DNA from: Pseudofabraea citricarpa
Lineage: Eukaryota > Ascomycota > Leotiomycetes > Helotiales > Dermateaceae
NCBI GenBank assembly: GCA_029641185.1
Contig: JAPWGK010000001.1
Span: 1,004,501 to 1,068,500 of the forward strand
DNA length: 64,000 nucleotides
Reading direction: 5' to 3'
Program-made: the position numbers and the translations under genes
Shown: positions 45,963 to 59,310 of the stretch, piece after piece
How the letters are laid out: each line of letters begins with the position of its first letter
Numbering within the stretch: position 1 is the stretch's first letter
The notes under the pieces: model-generated
Told to the model about the DNA's origin: nothing
Databases searched by the model: none
Seen by the model: the letters and a program-made list of their open reading frames with translations, nothing else

Positions 45963-48016
45963 ATGATTGATTGTGCAAGGGAAGAATAGGATATGGGGCG
46001 GACGGTCGGTAAACACTTTTATGTGAATTGTATTCTATGCTTGGGATTGAAGAAGACATGAGTATGAGTTGGTTGGTTGTATGGATACGACGCACATGCA
46101 TGCATAAGTAATACTGCTAGGGCTAATGTTAATGTCAAATTTTTATTATTCACTACGTCCTCCGACTCGTTGTTTTCTCGATCCTGAGTGGGTGGATGAG
46201 ATCATGGAAGAATTCTTGCTTCTTTTCTCCAAGTGAAAGAGAACCCGCAGCACATCTCTCGCCGTGGGGTCTCGTCGTTGCCCACTGCTTCTCTGAAGAC
46301 TGTAATTAGCACGCAACTATGACTTCGGAGAGGGCATAGGTTTATTACCTGCTCGAAGTAGCCTTCACCAAATTGCAAAGATACTTTGGCAGCTTTGCTT
46401 GCAACCCCACTCTGCGCAATATGCCTGTACAGATTCATCGGATTCAACGAAAATAAAACTCAAAGATGGACAAGATCACAGAAGTAGCTAAGTAAGTCTA
46501 TAGCCACTCTGAGAAGACAAGAGTTCTTCTATATTGTTACTATTGACTGCTCGGGGTATTGCGCTGTGCGATTGGCACCTCTCATCCCCACTTGGTTGCC
46601 AAGTACAACTTTTTCATGCCGCAAGCACCTTGAATACTTTTTCTCAAAGGTCTTTCGTTGCCAGGCTTAGCCTTGTTGTCATTTGGTCCGCGAGATGTAA
46701 ATCAACCAAGCTTGATTGTTCTTTCTTCCAATCTCACGAGACAAGAAGTATGCGGACGTACAGTGTAGATGACTGGAAGAGGAAGAGGGATGAGCTCCGC
46801 GTAGACTTCCTTTCCATTAGCATATGAATTTGACTGAGTTCGTTGTGCGGCGCCGTGAACGTTATATGAGGGCGTATTGTGTTAAGTAGATACCCATGCC
46901 ATGTCATGCTTCTGATTTTTTCTTTGGGAGAACTTGGTACGATTCAGGAACTTCAGGGAAAGACGAAAACTAATAACTTGTCTTAGGTAATTGAATGGGG
47001 CACTTCTATCTACATGTAAGCCTGCGATCCACCGTTACTTGGTTAATGCCCAGTCTCATGTTTTCCCTCGTCTCTTCATTTCTCGAATCTCAAAATGACT
47101 AAAGACGGGCAGGTAGGTAATCTTATTGCCTACTCAATAAAATCCAGTACCGATTATATGCGTTGTCGTTACTGTTGAGATAGATGAAATTCTAAAGAGC
47201 TTATATGTGCATTCTCGGCTTGAGAAATGGAGAAGAAGTCGAGAAAGAGTGCGAGAATCAGAAAAGAGAGTTACTACTCAGTATTTTCAACGGTTCTCTG
47301 ATATTAGCTATGGAGTTCACAACCAGAGAGAGTCGACAAGGAATGCTCGGGTACAAAGTACGGCCCTATCAAGCGACGGGAGAGGTATAACGAAAAAGGA
47401 CTGAAAAATACACCTTGAAAGGGCTGCATAGAATTGCTTGTTTTCTACTGTAGATATCTATCTGTCTGCTATGATCATATAGATTATGCTATCGAGTTGG
47501 GCCTGTTATTGTTAGAAAAAATATTGGTCATCTCCCCGAACCTCCCTCAACTTTTAATATTGACTCAGTAGGAGATGATGAATGACCTAAAAAGGCACCC
47601 GAGACCTCCAATGCGCGGAAATATGTAGTCGAGAAAGGAACAGAAATAAAAGCCATCACTAATATATACAACACATAAATATTTCGGGCAAAGAAAAACG
47701 CTATCAAGAGGTTCTACAACCCGAGCAAGATTTGTGTATTATGAGATTACAAGAACATCAAACAGTCTGCAATTTAGAGCCCACTTTCATGAGCGAGCAT
47801 TCAAAGTTTACCATCCCATCCCATCCCATTTGAAAATGCTCGCTCTACGAAACTCCTGTGTAACCCCGATGGTATGAGCAGCAAAAAACTATGCTGTTGT
47901 GAGAAATCAGTCTCGAAAATTTGTAAAAAGCGCAAACGCTATGCTGCCTCATGTCCGATCCTTAATGTACCTACACCAAAACAAAGGAAATTCGTTCACA
48001 TCTCCCATTCTAGGGT
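45963..48016. other. Two-kilobase convergent gene-poor region
   Basis: Between the CHRD and ATG2 3' ends. AT-rich, with only short motif-free frames. It includes the strong hairpin at 47791-47845 and a CCATC tandem in its loop. Confidence 0.6.
47791..47845 (-). other. Strong hairpin in the ATG2 3' flank
   Basis: The left arm GAGCGAGCATTCAAA (47791-47805) pairs with the right arm 47829-47845: 15 base pairs interrupted only by a 2-nt bulge. The loop contains CCATCCCATCCCATCCCAT. It begins about 170 nt downstream of the ATG2 stop codon. The strand shown is that of ATG2, but the stem forms on either strand. Confidence 0.7.
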
Positions 48017-51000
48017 CTAGTAGCTCTTGTATTTCTATTGCATATGTTAGCCTTTCAGTCACATGGGTAGAGGTAAAGAGGCTTACATCTTTGGACTTCT
48101 TCAAGTTACTGGGATCCATTGAATTAGTGGCGCCCATAAGAATCTGTCCTCCAGCCTTGGCCACCCCGATAGCAGGTCTAAGAATCACTGTTGGAGCATG
48201 TTTTCGAACTGCTCGGAGAACTCCGGCAGCAGTGCCTTCTTCCATGACTTCTCCCGGCACAGCAATGATGGCATCCCTAGCCACAAGTAAATCTCTCTGA
48301 AGTCCCGTATAACCACCTCTAAGTCCTTGGAAAACACCAACAGGTTGGTTGGCATATAGACTAATCTGGTTTCTCTCTTCCTCGTCTTCCTCCACTCCAG
48401 TGTTGGGGTATTCTCCAGGCTGTCCAAGAAAGCCTTCTGCGCCTTGGAGAGCGGTCTGCATACCAATTGCAACTTTGGCGCCCAACTTTACTAATTCGGT
48501 ACCAGTTGTCTTCGCAAATGCTGTTGCTCCCTTCGCAATGCTACGAACGATTCGCCCATCTTTCTTGTACTCGTGTAAAGGAACGACAACCAACTGTTGA
48601 AGGCCACCTCCGACGTTGGCGATGGATCGAACAGGTGCTACTCCAGTCAAGATTCCTGGAAGTTGATTGCGTTTGATATCTGGCATCCATATGTCGTTCA
48701 AACATTTCGATAGCTTGTCGAATCCATTAATACCATAAATAATAGTGTGGTTCAAGGTCATATTAGCTTCATCGAGACCGATGAAGTTCATAAACTCAGT
48801 AGTATGACCAGAACGCAAACCAGCATAGTCGACCCTCTTAGGTTTGAAATCTAACTTCAGAGGTACTGCATTTACCTCAACTCTTTGTAAAAATGGTGCG
48901 TCAGCTTTACCAGCCGAGGCTGCAGAATCTTCATCTTTGAATTCAAAAAACCGGGTGATAAAATCGAGAGCATCTTGGTCGACATGCAGCCGGAGTGGAA
49001 GTACCGTCGCCTTCAGAACAATTTCAGAAGCAGCTAATTCTGGTACTGGTTTAACATTGAGAAGTTCAATATGAATTTGGCTTGCACCAGTCTCTCTTTC
49101 GCCAGCATCGTGCATATAAGTTGCAAATTTTCGCCAGCTGGAGGTTGGAATATGATCAAATATGTCGAAGTCCCTAACTCGAATATCGATGGAGCTTTGG
49201 GTTTCTCCACTGCCAGGAGGGAATGCTACAAGATCTACACACACGCCTTTCAGCTCAAATGTAATCTTGTGGCGTTTGCTTCTTTGTAATCTTAGTCTCT
49301 TAGGCTTTGCTCTGCTCTGACCCTCTTGTCTAGCTGTCGACGAAGAATAGTTTGTTGCTGGTACCGACTCGGTCTCGGTATAATCATCATTCAGGTCTTG
49401 GTTGATGTTGGCCGCGAGTTCAGTCGCGTCTCGATTTGGTGGTACGCCAATATAGATTGAGTTGAATAGAAAATCCCCAATAACAGTCTCCTCGTCAGAG
49501 ATATCATTCTCGCCCATTGCAAGCCTGTTGTTCCCCCTCCGCTCCATTGCCTTTGACTCAACATCAGCCACAGCTTTAGTGATTGTGTCCCGTGTATTCT
49601 GCCAATCGTAACCATCAAACAAGTTCCAGATTACATGCACCTCTCGTACGCAAACCTTTAAAGGGCTTTTGCGAACTTTGTGTGAATTCGACCTATCATA
49701 CGTATTCTTAGCAGAATTCCATTTGTGGGCTGTGCCTTCAAGGACCGATCCAGTGCCAAAGTGGTCTTCTTGGAAATCAAGAGGCTCGATTTCTCCGGCT
49801 GGCTCTTCAGGCTCTACAAAACTTTCAAGAAGAACACCATCATGTGTGTCCCGGCTGGTGACGTGAAGAGAGTCCGACGATTCCTCGCTGTATCTTGACT
49901 CAGTTACTGCAGCTTTATAGTCATCATCCCCCTCGTCGTGGATATAGTTCGAATCAAATTCAAGATCACCTATATCTTCTCGGGAGCTTCCGCTTTCTGA
50001 GCCTACAAGTCCAAAATCATCATCGAAATTGTAGTCTCCTTCAGCTGTACCAAACGCATCACCAGAAAGAGAAGCTAAGAGATCTTGAACTGGAATAACA
50101 GTCGTCCGGTACTTTGTCTCTTTACTTGGCGGTGTTGGTGGTGTCAAACCATTTAATGCCGTGATAAGTGTTTGGGTTGAATCAGCACAGGATTCTAAAA
50201 CAAAAAGATCATCACGAAGTTCAACCTCAATCGATTGTTCTCCATCGGTGCTATTGACCTGAACAATGGCCTTTGCCGAAGATATGTATCCGATTGATAC
50301 GAATCCAGAATTGCAGAGATCTGAAACCTGATCGTTGCCACCATCAAAAGATACTCGTCTTGATCTACCAGGTGCAGGAGTAGTGATGTCCGCAACATTA
50401 TCGATTATCAGAAGCGATGCTTTTCCAATTTCCGCATTGACACTGACATTCTGATTTTTTGGTAGCACACCAATGATGTGAGATTCACTGAGAACCAATA
50501 GCACTTTAGAAGAAAGACCTAGAGGATTCAATCCCAATACGCAGTCCCGCATTACAACATCGACTGTCATTGATTTTGAAAGAGACTCAGGATACTCTTG
50601 ATTTGATACCCCTTTCGAAACTGTGGGCCTGTCAATACCAGTGAGTGTAGCAACTGATGCGGTGAGGCTGGCCGAAAGTTCTTGTGTACTTGTATTCTCT
50701 CCCAGGCCAAGTATAGCCATAAGGGTAGGTACTCTGTATTCAACCTTCAGGTTCCATAATTTGATCTTGATAACCGGCTCCATTTCATCGCCGATCATTC
50801 TCGCCATGATAGCGGGAGATCGGGCTCTAGGCTCCCGTAAATTAACATCAGTAGCAGCACCAATAAGCTCTTCTGACCCGTTTCTATGGGCAGAGACGGA
50901 ATTGACACTTAGTGCTATGAGAGCTGGTAAGGTAATCTGAGCAATCTCTATCTCCTGAGCGGCAAATTGTATAATACCAATGTTGCCGCCAATGTCAACA

Positions 51001-54000
51001 TTGGTACCAAAAGTGCCAATTGAGATCAACGAAAGTAAGCCTGGTCGGTCATCATCGGGGAGGTATTTTGCAACAGTTGATAGCCTAGCAAGCTCTTCTC
51101 CAAGTTCGGGTAGGTAGTTCAACTCGTCCAGTCTTCCAATGCGTGTCTCAAACTTCTCAACTTTAATACGCAGTACAGATCCTTGCTTCCTCTGACGCAA
51201 CAGAGTATCAAACAGGATATCATCATCTTGATCATATTTTGCTTTCGAAGGAGTGATTAGTGATAGCAGGTGGCTAAGGTCCGATTCTTTTGGTGTTGGT
51301 TGAAACTCGATGCGTGTTGAGCTGATCTCCGCATTAATTGCTGGCTCATTATGAGATCCTCTCAGGTGCGGCCCAGACATTCGAATCTTTGAGATGGAAA
51401 CACCAATCAGCGCATCCCGACTGACTGTTTTGATTGAAGATGTTTCTACTCCAATGCTACACTCTTTCCCCAGCAGGTCAAGGACGAACCCGCCAATTCT
51501 AGCATCAATTTTAACCTTTGCATCCAAAGATCGGTCATTAGGCTTGATTGCAGCCTGAAAATGGACCCCGCGGGGCTTGGATCTGCTGGGGCTTGTAGTC
51601 ACTGTAGAATTTGATGCAATGGAACTCCCCATGTTCAAGACACTACTCAAACCACCAAACCAACTGAACGTCTCGTCCAACTTCTGCAAGTCAATTGAGA
51701 CATGCACAGGTAGGGTCTTTATTTCGCAACGAGTCTTGTCAGCCGTTTTATGGAACTTCACTGTCAAATCTAAATCAGCCGACAAATCTCGTACGGATGA
51801 TCTCATCTGAAGGCCTGCATTGAAAGATACAATGTTTTCTCTGGCATATCCAAAGGCGAATTTCTTCAAGGCAACATCGACCTCTGTTGAAGTTTGCGAT
51901 ACCGAGGTTGTGATTTCTAGACCACTTAAAGACGTCCTTAAAAGAACATCTACCTGAGGTGGTTCTGCCCATGGCGCTTTAGAGGCTTTGCCAAGAGATC
52001 CCATAGTGCCTTGAAGTCTTTCCAAAAAGAAGACCGATATGCTGTCTGCTCTGAACTTAAATTTCTTCGATGACGGGTCTGAGTCATCCTGTGAGGCTAG
52101 TGTGGTTGAAGGCTCTGTTTTCAATGCGTCCTGTATTTTACAATAGATCCTCCAGAATAGCCTTCCAACTGAGACATCAAATTGAGTCGATATCTTGCAA
52201 AGATGGACTTCTATGGAATCATCACAGCATTCCTTTTGTCTCATAACAGGAGTTCCTTCGGCAGATTCCAACTTTTTATGTTGGGGATGTCTTTGAGCTC
52301 CATGGACTGAGAATGCGCCTGGGATGTTTGGCGCAGTAGAATGAGACAAATCTTGTTGCCCATCAAAGTGAGTTGTGAATGTTACACTGTCGTTAAGATT
52401 TCCATAAGCAAGACCAGGGGCCGGTAGCTCCTCGCTGGCAGTATTCGCACTAGGTATATAGATGGCAACTTGATCGAGATTGAAAATCTGTTTCGTCATC
52501 CGAGTGTAGTCTTCAGATGAGGTAGTTGATCGGTCCGATACATTGCTTGGGTTCTGTGGTATAGAAGGGACAGGCTCTCGTACATCGGATACAGGCTTAG
52601 GAGAGGCAAGTCTCCTTGGAGTTTCCGATATTGCCGGTTCTTGCTCGGAAGAATCGTGCACAGTAGCGACGTTGAGGGCACGCTCTAGATTATCTAATGG
52701 TTCAGGCACATTGTCCGGTGATAATGGGCTTGTTGGTGCTGAATGACTTTCTTGTTCGTCAACGTCTGAATCTGCCCAACCGCCAGGCACTCTGGCTGGC
52801 GAACCAGATCCATAAGAAACAGCACTCAAATACATGCTCTCCGCCTCCTCGTGGCTAAAAATTTGCGACTGTGCAAGATCTTCCTCGCCGATAGGTGTTG
52901 ATGAATCGCCCTCATCTTCACTTTCATTTTCACCTTTCGCTACATCACGGAGACTGGAAAGCTCTTGACTTCGTTCCGTATTCAGACCTCCATATGGCAT
53001 TTCCAAGCTAGCTGATAATAAGGGTTGCGATTGTGAAACTCGATGGTCTGAGAATCTTGTTCGTGTTCTACTAGGTAATGCAGTGGATGAAATGACTGGA
53101 TCAGCATGTCTTTCGCTATTATTGCGGGTGGTAAAAGAGCTATTTCCATCATCTGTCTCCGGTTGTAATCGCGCCGACATTCTTGGAGTAGATAAAGGTG
53201 ATTCAGCTAACGAGTCCATGTGAGGCTTATAGGAATGAAATAATGAGGAACGACTGCCTTCTAGGCTTTCGGCAGGATCTTCTGAGTATTGGCTTTCGTG
53301 GACCTGGTCGAGATACGCAGAGTTTTCTAGCATACTATCTCTCATCTGGCTGAGCAGTAAATCAGCTGGGGGCTCACCATCTGAAGAGTCTGAGTTGGAA
53401 TCATCTTCAGAAGCATCATCGAATCTGCCACCATCGCTTGTGATTCTCGAGACACCAAGAACTTCAGAATTCTTGTTGTTTTCCGAAGTAGATGACAACC
53501 TGCCCGATGAGGTTGTAGACATTTGTTCGGGAGAATATGTCTGTTCAAAAGGATGTCCGCTACTTTCTTGGGGGCTCGAATAGGTAGATGGCACTTTTCT
53601 TGATTCGAACAGATCAGAATGTGTAACAGAAGGTGATGATACAGCTGAAGATCGCGCCAAACTAGAGAATAGATTCGCCTCGGTGACCAAAGCACCACGG
53701 ATTTTGCTCAAACAAATGAGTCGCTTTCCCTCTTTACGTGCAGGTTTTAGGGCATCTGTGGCAAGATCCGACAACTCATGGGTGACTCCCTCAATGTCTA
53801 CAGTATCTATCCGCAGCTGTACAGTTACTGGATCTGTTGTCTGTGCTGAATTTGGCTCGACTGGCTCACTCGGAACTTCAACATCAAGATTCAAATTGAT
53901 GCCTCGTATCTTCACTTGTAACCGGTCAACGACGCCTTGGAGGAAGTTTGTCATAAAGGCCGGAAGTGAAAGGGGAGTCCCAGTCCCAAGTGGCAAGTCG

Positions 54001-54646
54001 TCACTATCTTCGCTCAGATCTGTCGAGGCATCTATATCTTGCGCTTCAGATAGTATAGCGGCTTCCAACTCAGCCTTCTCCTCCTTTGGCTCTGTCTGCA
54101 GAAATGACTGTGCAAGATCCGCAGCTGTAGGAATTATATGTTCCAAATCATCCTCATCCATGCCAGCGGAACGATTCCCACTACTCTGCGACTTTGCACT
54201 GGTGCTGCTCAAGCCTTTTGGATGCGACCGTGGTCGTTTGCGTTTCCGGTCATGATTTGTAGACTTGTCTTGTATACGAAGCTGACACTCAACACCTTCC
54301 ACCTCAACCAGTATTGGGCTGCTGTAGATATCCACCGGAATAGTAATGCGAAGGAGGAGGACACGCGCTTTCGAAAATTCAAAGGAGGGTGGTAACTGAA
54401 GAAGGCTCTCCAGTTTCTAAAGACAACTTATTAGCACAATTCTTCGTCTTAAGCATCACTCGTTTGTACCCTAAGCTTTAAGCCGACATCTTTGAATACG
54501 AATTCACTATTCTTCCCCCAAGCAATGTCCAAGTTATCCAACCCTAAAGCACTAGTATCGAGGATCTCTAGTCGTGAGAGAGCATATTGGAGGAGTCGTT
54601 TCGGCATAGAGGAAGCCTGGAAGTACGACTGGAAATAAGACGCCAT
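48017..54646 (-). CDS. ATG2: Autophagy lipid-transfer protein Atg2
   Basis: Three exons (54646-54470, 54416-48087, 48034-48017) give about 2174 residues. Exon 1 starts M-A-S-Y-F-Q-S-Y and carries the chorein-type N-terminus ([11 protein letters not shown]). This continues into L-L-Q-L-P-P and [14 protein letters not shown]. The long middle is the lipid-channel rod with Ser/Glu-rich loops (about residues 300-680). The C-terminal ATG2 region has [15 protein letters not shown] and [12 protein letters not shown]. The last exon encodes only five residues, K-Y-K-S-Y, after a 52-nt intron. Atg2 moves phospholipid from ER to the growing phagophore with Atg18 and Atg9. Fungal Atg2 is usually 1600-2200 residues. 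If that intron were retained, a different tail of about 46 residues would result. Confidence 0.94.
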
Positions 54647-55701
54647 GGTGACTGGCAAAGGACTAATAAGTCCAGTGAGTGATAAAGATCCCTTTGCCTG
54701 ACAAGATCTATGAATCTGCCCTTTGTGTCTCAAGAACTGCGCCTGCTCCGTACCGCGTGCACGATGTCGTCCGGGACCTGGAGCCTAGTGTTCATCGTAT
54801 TTTGGATAGCTTTGGTTCTGCCTTTAAATGGGAGGTCTCATGAAGAGACAGCTGCATGTGCTTGTGCCTGTGCCTCTGTGCAGTCTGTTTGAGGCGGTCT
54901 ATGCCAGCATGCTATGGCGGAGTGATATGACCAACTGCCAGCGGTAGTTTGTTAGTCGTTGCTCGTGACAAGATTCTGTTATCGAGCAATGCGGGCGCCG
55001 ACAGGGCCTAGCGAATGATAGCGAGTCATGGTGGGGCTAGATGAAAGAGGCAATATGACACTGAAATTACGTACCGTGTGGGAAGAGAGAGGATTGTTTT
55101 GACTGCTTCAGGTCAGCGAATTGTGAATATCAAGTATTTTTTTTTACTTGGTGGTGAAATGACATCTATGAGAGAGATGTTAGGAGTACAACTTAAAGTC
55201 ACCTTGTGGTACAGTACAGCTTAACCGAGCAATCGGCGGCGACGGCGGCAATACACGATAGGTTTATATGAAAAGGGCCAGTGGAGATGATGAGGGTACC
55301 AAGGAACAAAATCCGTAGTATAGCAAACTTTGTATGAGACAAAAAGAATGAGAGTATTCAAAGTGGCCTTCTTACTTACACCTCGGTACAATACAGAGCA
55401 TTGTACCATAAATCCGGGGTAGATACAGATCAGCATTAGCGGTGTACGCCGTACATGCAATGCACTAGTGTAGTTGGAAGTCTTTAAAAAACGACTTTAT
55501 TTTTTGCAGAAATAATCTACAGGTATCCGCTTCCAATGTTGAGATCAGACGTCCAGGACTGTACAAGCCTTTTGAAATACAGTGTAAATGGACAACACCT
55601 GCCACCAAATATTATGACCGTTAAGGGTATGCTGCTCTAGCCCCTTGATGAATTCGACAAACGCCAAAGCCGAGTTTGATCAAAGGAAACCAATCGTTCA
55701 T
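54647..55701. other. Intergenic region upstream of ATG2
   Basis: About 1.05 kb holding the ATG2 promoter and the 3' flank of the deaminase gene. No gene is recognised. A T9 run lies near 55137-55145. Confidence 0.55.
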
Positions 55702-57541
55702 TTAATCCTGGACATCAAGCTTACTTTCCTTCATGATTTCAGCTAGACTCTCTCCATCATCACCAAATTCTGTAACAACCCAAAGACAGAATTGTTCCCA
55801 CTCGATACTCCATTGCTGCAATCTCTTTGCTCTGATTCCATCCCCAAGAGAGGCCTCCTTAATGCCCTTGATCCAGTCAGCATTGGATTGGTCTTCGAAA
55901 GCTGCCCACCGGACACTGTTCTCTGCTAAAGAAGCCAGACCTGCAAGACCGAGGTTGTCCCATGCTTGAAGTGCTTGCCAGAAATCATGTGTCATACCGG
56001 CTGTATCTTGGCCTAGAATCGCTGGGTCGTCATTGCAAAGAGAACATGAGACTCCTCTGGCAAGAAGTGCAGGCAGAGGATGTGACATGACAGAAGCACA
56101 AAGACGAAGTACTTCGTTGGATATGGGGCAGCTTTCCACCAAAATCTTCTTCTCCTTGACCATATCGATTAGGAGGGGGTGCTTGTACAAGGAGAACCCA
56201 TGGCCTATTCTTCTTGTACCAAGTAGAACAGCGTCAAACAGGTTCTCATCCGTGTCACTGCCATCCCCGAGACATTCGCCGGCATGGAAGAAAAATGGCA
56301 TTTCAATCTTTTCCTGGGCGCATTGTTTGCGGAACCAGAAAAGTTCCGGAAGAAGATCCTTGAGTGGTCTACCACCATCTTCCTGTCCAACGAGATCATA
56401 GCCCGAGATTAAATGAGGATATTGCAGTTTTATGGCGATGCACGCGTCCATATCTTCCACAATCATTCTTGTGTTGAGAGCACGAATACCCGTCCAAATC
56501 ATTCTCATGCCCCAGAACTCTTTGCCTTCTTCGGAAGCCTTGAATTGCTCGATCTCCTCTCCGAAAATCCTGAAAAACTCTGCATAAGTCTTTTCTGGTA
56601 CTTCCTGGCCTTCTTTATAGAAGTGAAACCCGAATGCCAGTCTCATGTCAACCCACTTCACGCCATCAGCCAGAAGCAGCCGCATCATACGCTTCATGAA
56701 AGCTCTGAAGATAGGCTCGTAGGAGACAACGGTATTGAGGATAGTGAAAACAGAAGAGAACTTTCTCCATACAGCATCAACACCATGGTGGTGCTCGATT
56801 GATTCTGTGTTTGTAATAGTACAGCGGTCCTTGAGCCACGCAATAAAGCCCGCTCTCCCACCATTTGGAAAAGCTTCCGCAGCCTGTGCTAAAAGGATGG
56901 GCGTGCCTGGACTGTATTCAGAAGTCCAAATCGACCCCTCCTTGAATTCGTTTTTTAAGAACCTAAACTTTACTGGAGCAGCTTCAAGTGCTTCTGGTGA
57001 CGACAGACTCTTCGCACAATGTATATGCATGCCAGGAGTTGTGAGGAGTACCTCGAACAGGTAATCAAAATCTACCATGGCATCCATATGGGCGTGTAGC
57101 AAAGTACCCTTTGGCATTTTGCGAATTATCTTCCATAACTTTGTGTCCTCCATACGCTGCTTTGCAAGCGAAAACATCATTCCTGGATACACATTTGCGC
57201 CAGTCTTTTGTGCAAGGCAATCTTCGAACTCGGCCGTCCAGATCGTCTTCTGCTCATGATCTCGGATTCGATCAACAATGGCACATGCTTCTTTAGCAAG
57301 CGGAGATAATGACTGTCTAAAAGCATGATCTACCATGGATATATTAGCCTTAGCTGACAGGTTGTATGAGGTGTACACTACCGCTTCTTTGCTTCTTCTC
57401 CTGGTCTATCAAAGCCTCTCTTCCCATAACGTATTTGTTGATGAACGTCTCATCCTTGGCCGGAAGTCCCTGAGAAACCTCTTCCCACTCATCGTCTGGC
57501 ATACGCGCAGGCCAGGCTAACTCTTTGATTCGTGCTGTCAT
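55702..57541 (-). CDS. Adenosine deaminase-related protein (ADGF/CECR1 type)
   Basis: Two exons (57541-57382, 57329-55702) with a 52-nt intron encode about 595 residues. The metal-dependent deaminase core is clear: L-H-A-H-M-D-A-M (H132, H134), then F-F-F-H-A-G-E near 365, R-R-I-G-H-G-F-S near 400, and S-C-P-I-S-N-E-V-L-R. The catalytic C-N-D-D-P follows near 470. The insert before the core and the overall length fit the ADGF/ADA2 family rather than the short adenosine or adenine deaminases. Animal ADGFs are secreted; this one has no signal peptide, so an intracellular role in purine salvage or catabolism is likely. The exact substrate cannot be read from sequence. It lies on the same strand as the MetX-like hydrolase downstream. 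Confidence 0.9.
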
Positions 57542-57981
57542 GGTGAGCTGCGGGGTACGAGAAGTAAATAGAATTTGCGAAAAGATGGCCGCGCGAAAGC
57601 TACCAAGCTTCTCTTATATGTGTAGTCGGGTAGTCCTTATTACATAAAATATCTTGTGTGGAATCTTAGCTCATCCCATTGTTGAAGTAGTCTAGGTGCG
57701 ATGTTGTGATTAGGAAGGAGTTTATCGCAAGTCTTCGATATTCTCCACAGGCGGCGGGGTGTACGGGGCTCGCCTACGATAGGGGGACCCAGGCGCCAGG
57801 CCAGGGGCATCAACAGGGTTTAGATGTAAACAAAGCTTGACTTTTATTGACCATCAGGAAGAGTAGGTAAGCTAGACAAGAGTGATACAAGAAGCCGGAG
57901 AACTCCCACTGGTTATTCGGTGTGACTCATAATCATTGGACACTCGAACATAGCCACGAAGACAATTCATGGTTCTATTCG
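57542..57981. other. Intergenic gap between hydrolase and deaminase
   Basis: A 440-bp gap between two plus-to-left (minus-strand) genes. It contains the deaminase promoter and the hydrolase 3' flank. No further feature is seen. Confidence 0.55.
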
Positions 57982-59065
57982 CTATCCTGACAAGAATTCA
58001 GCTATCTTGCTATCCATATACTTGACATCTACCGAATTAGCTCCGCCACCAGCAATATGACCCCATACAGACTCAATAGGCGCCAGAATGCCATTTTTGA
58101 GGCTCTCCATTTCAATCTCACTATCTCTTGGTGGGAAGTACTGGTCAGTTCTTGAAGGCATCAAAAGTACTCTTGAGGTGATTCCTTCCAGGGCCTTTTT
58201 GGCATCACCACCTCCGCCAACTTTACCAACATCACCAGCTTGCCAGCACCGAGCCAAGCATAAGAAGTCCTCAGCATCCCAGCTTTCATGCCCAGCAACA
58301 TCGGGGTACAAGTAACTCTTCAGACTTTGTGCTCCCATTTCACGCCACAGTTCCTGACGGTACCATTCGGCACTTGTAAGCCACTAAACAATCAGTCAGT
58401 ATTGAACCCCGTCTGAATCAAGCAAAGAGACTTCTTACAGCAGCGTAGGCTCGACCAAATGCCCGAAGTCCCAAACGTGGTATGATACCTTTTGATTTAT
58501 AGGCCCCTTTATCGTAATCAGAGGACGTCTCGAGAGCGGCAATAGGACCCTCCAAAAATGCATAGTTGTGTCCCGATGTTTTGGCAGAGCTGCAAATAGC
58601 TACGGCATTCTTTAAGAATGGGTTTTCGCCAGAGCCATGCATCACAGCCCAATAATAAGCTTGCTGTCCTCCCATACTAAAGCCAAGAACCGCTTCAAGC
58701 TCTTCCAATCCTAGGTGCTCTGTGACGAGCTTGTATTGGGCATTAATATTGTCTTCGTATTGGACACTTGGTCCAGGACTCGACAGGGGAAATTCAGTAT
58801 CGTTAGATGGCGAGGAAGACTCGCCATTCCCCATCATTGCAACCACAATGACATGGCGATCCTTGAAGGCACCGGAAGTGAAATTGAGAGTGGCATTTAT
58901 GCGGCCTCCAAAGCACGTTGGAATCAGGACCGTGCCTTTAACAGAAGAAGGATTGAAAGACCTGTACGCGATCTTGATAGGTTTTGTCAAGCCACTGCTG
59001 AAGGTAAATGACGGGATGTGAAAATATTCAATACCAGTCGCATCGTAAGGTATCGCGGACGACAT
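57982..59065 (-). CDS. MetX-like alpha/beta hydrolase
   Basis: Two exons (59065-58439, 58383-57982) with a 55-nt intron encode about 342 residues. The fold is alpha/beta hydrolase with the homoserine O-acetyltransferase layout: an oxyanion-side loop P-T-C-F-G-G-R-I, and the nucleophile elbow G-F-S-M-G-G-Q-Q-A-Y (Ser near residue 133). A lid region is rich in Trp/Tyr. The catalytic Asp is likely in P-S-R-T-D-Q-Y-F-P-P and the His in W-G-H-I-A-G-G-G. True MetX enzymes acylate homoserine; many fungal members with this elbow are hydrolases or acyltransferases of unknown substrate. The start at 59065 is the first ATG (the frame upstream uses TTG only). It is divergent from the amidohydrolase 245 bp away. 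Confidence 0.85.
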
Positions 59066-59310
59066 TGTGAAGTAATAATTAGATACAGGAGGAGTCAAAG
59101 AGTCAGCCTAGTTCATGATATCGCACTATATATATACATATCATAATTTCCAGATTCGCAGCAGCTTTTGACATGAAGCGTGTGGAGGGGTAGTCGGAAG
59201 CTCCGATACCCCTGTATCTTTGATAAGAAGAGGGGTTGAAACGGCGGGGAGCTCTCTTCGCTTCAGCAACAACATCACGAAAGCAGTGACAACTTAGCTT
59301 TTCAACAAAC
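59066..59310. promoter_or_regulatory. Bidirectional promoter of hydrolase and amidohydrolase
   Basis: A 245-bp gap between divergent starts, with a TATATATATACATAT stretch near 59127-59141 that could serve as a TATA element. The short shared region suggests co-regulation; that is inference. Confidence 0.5.
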
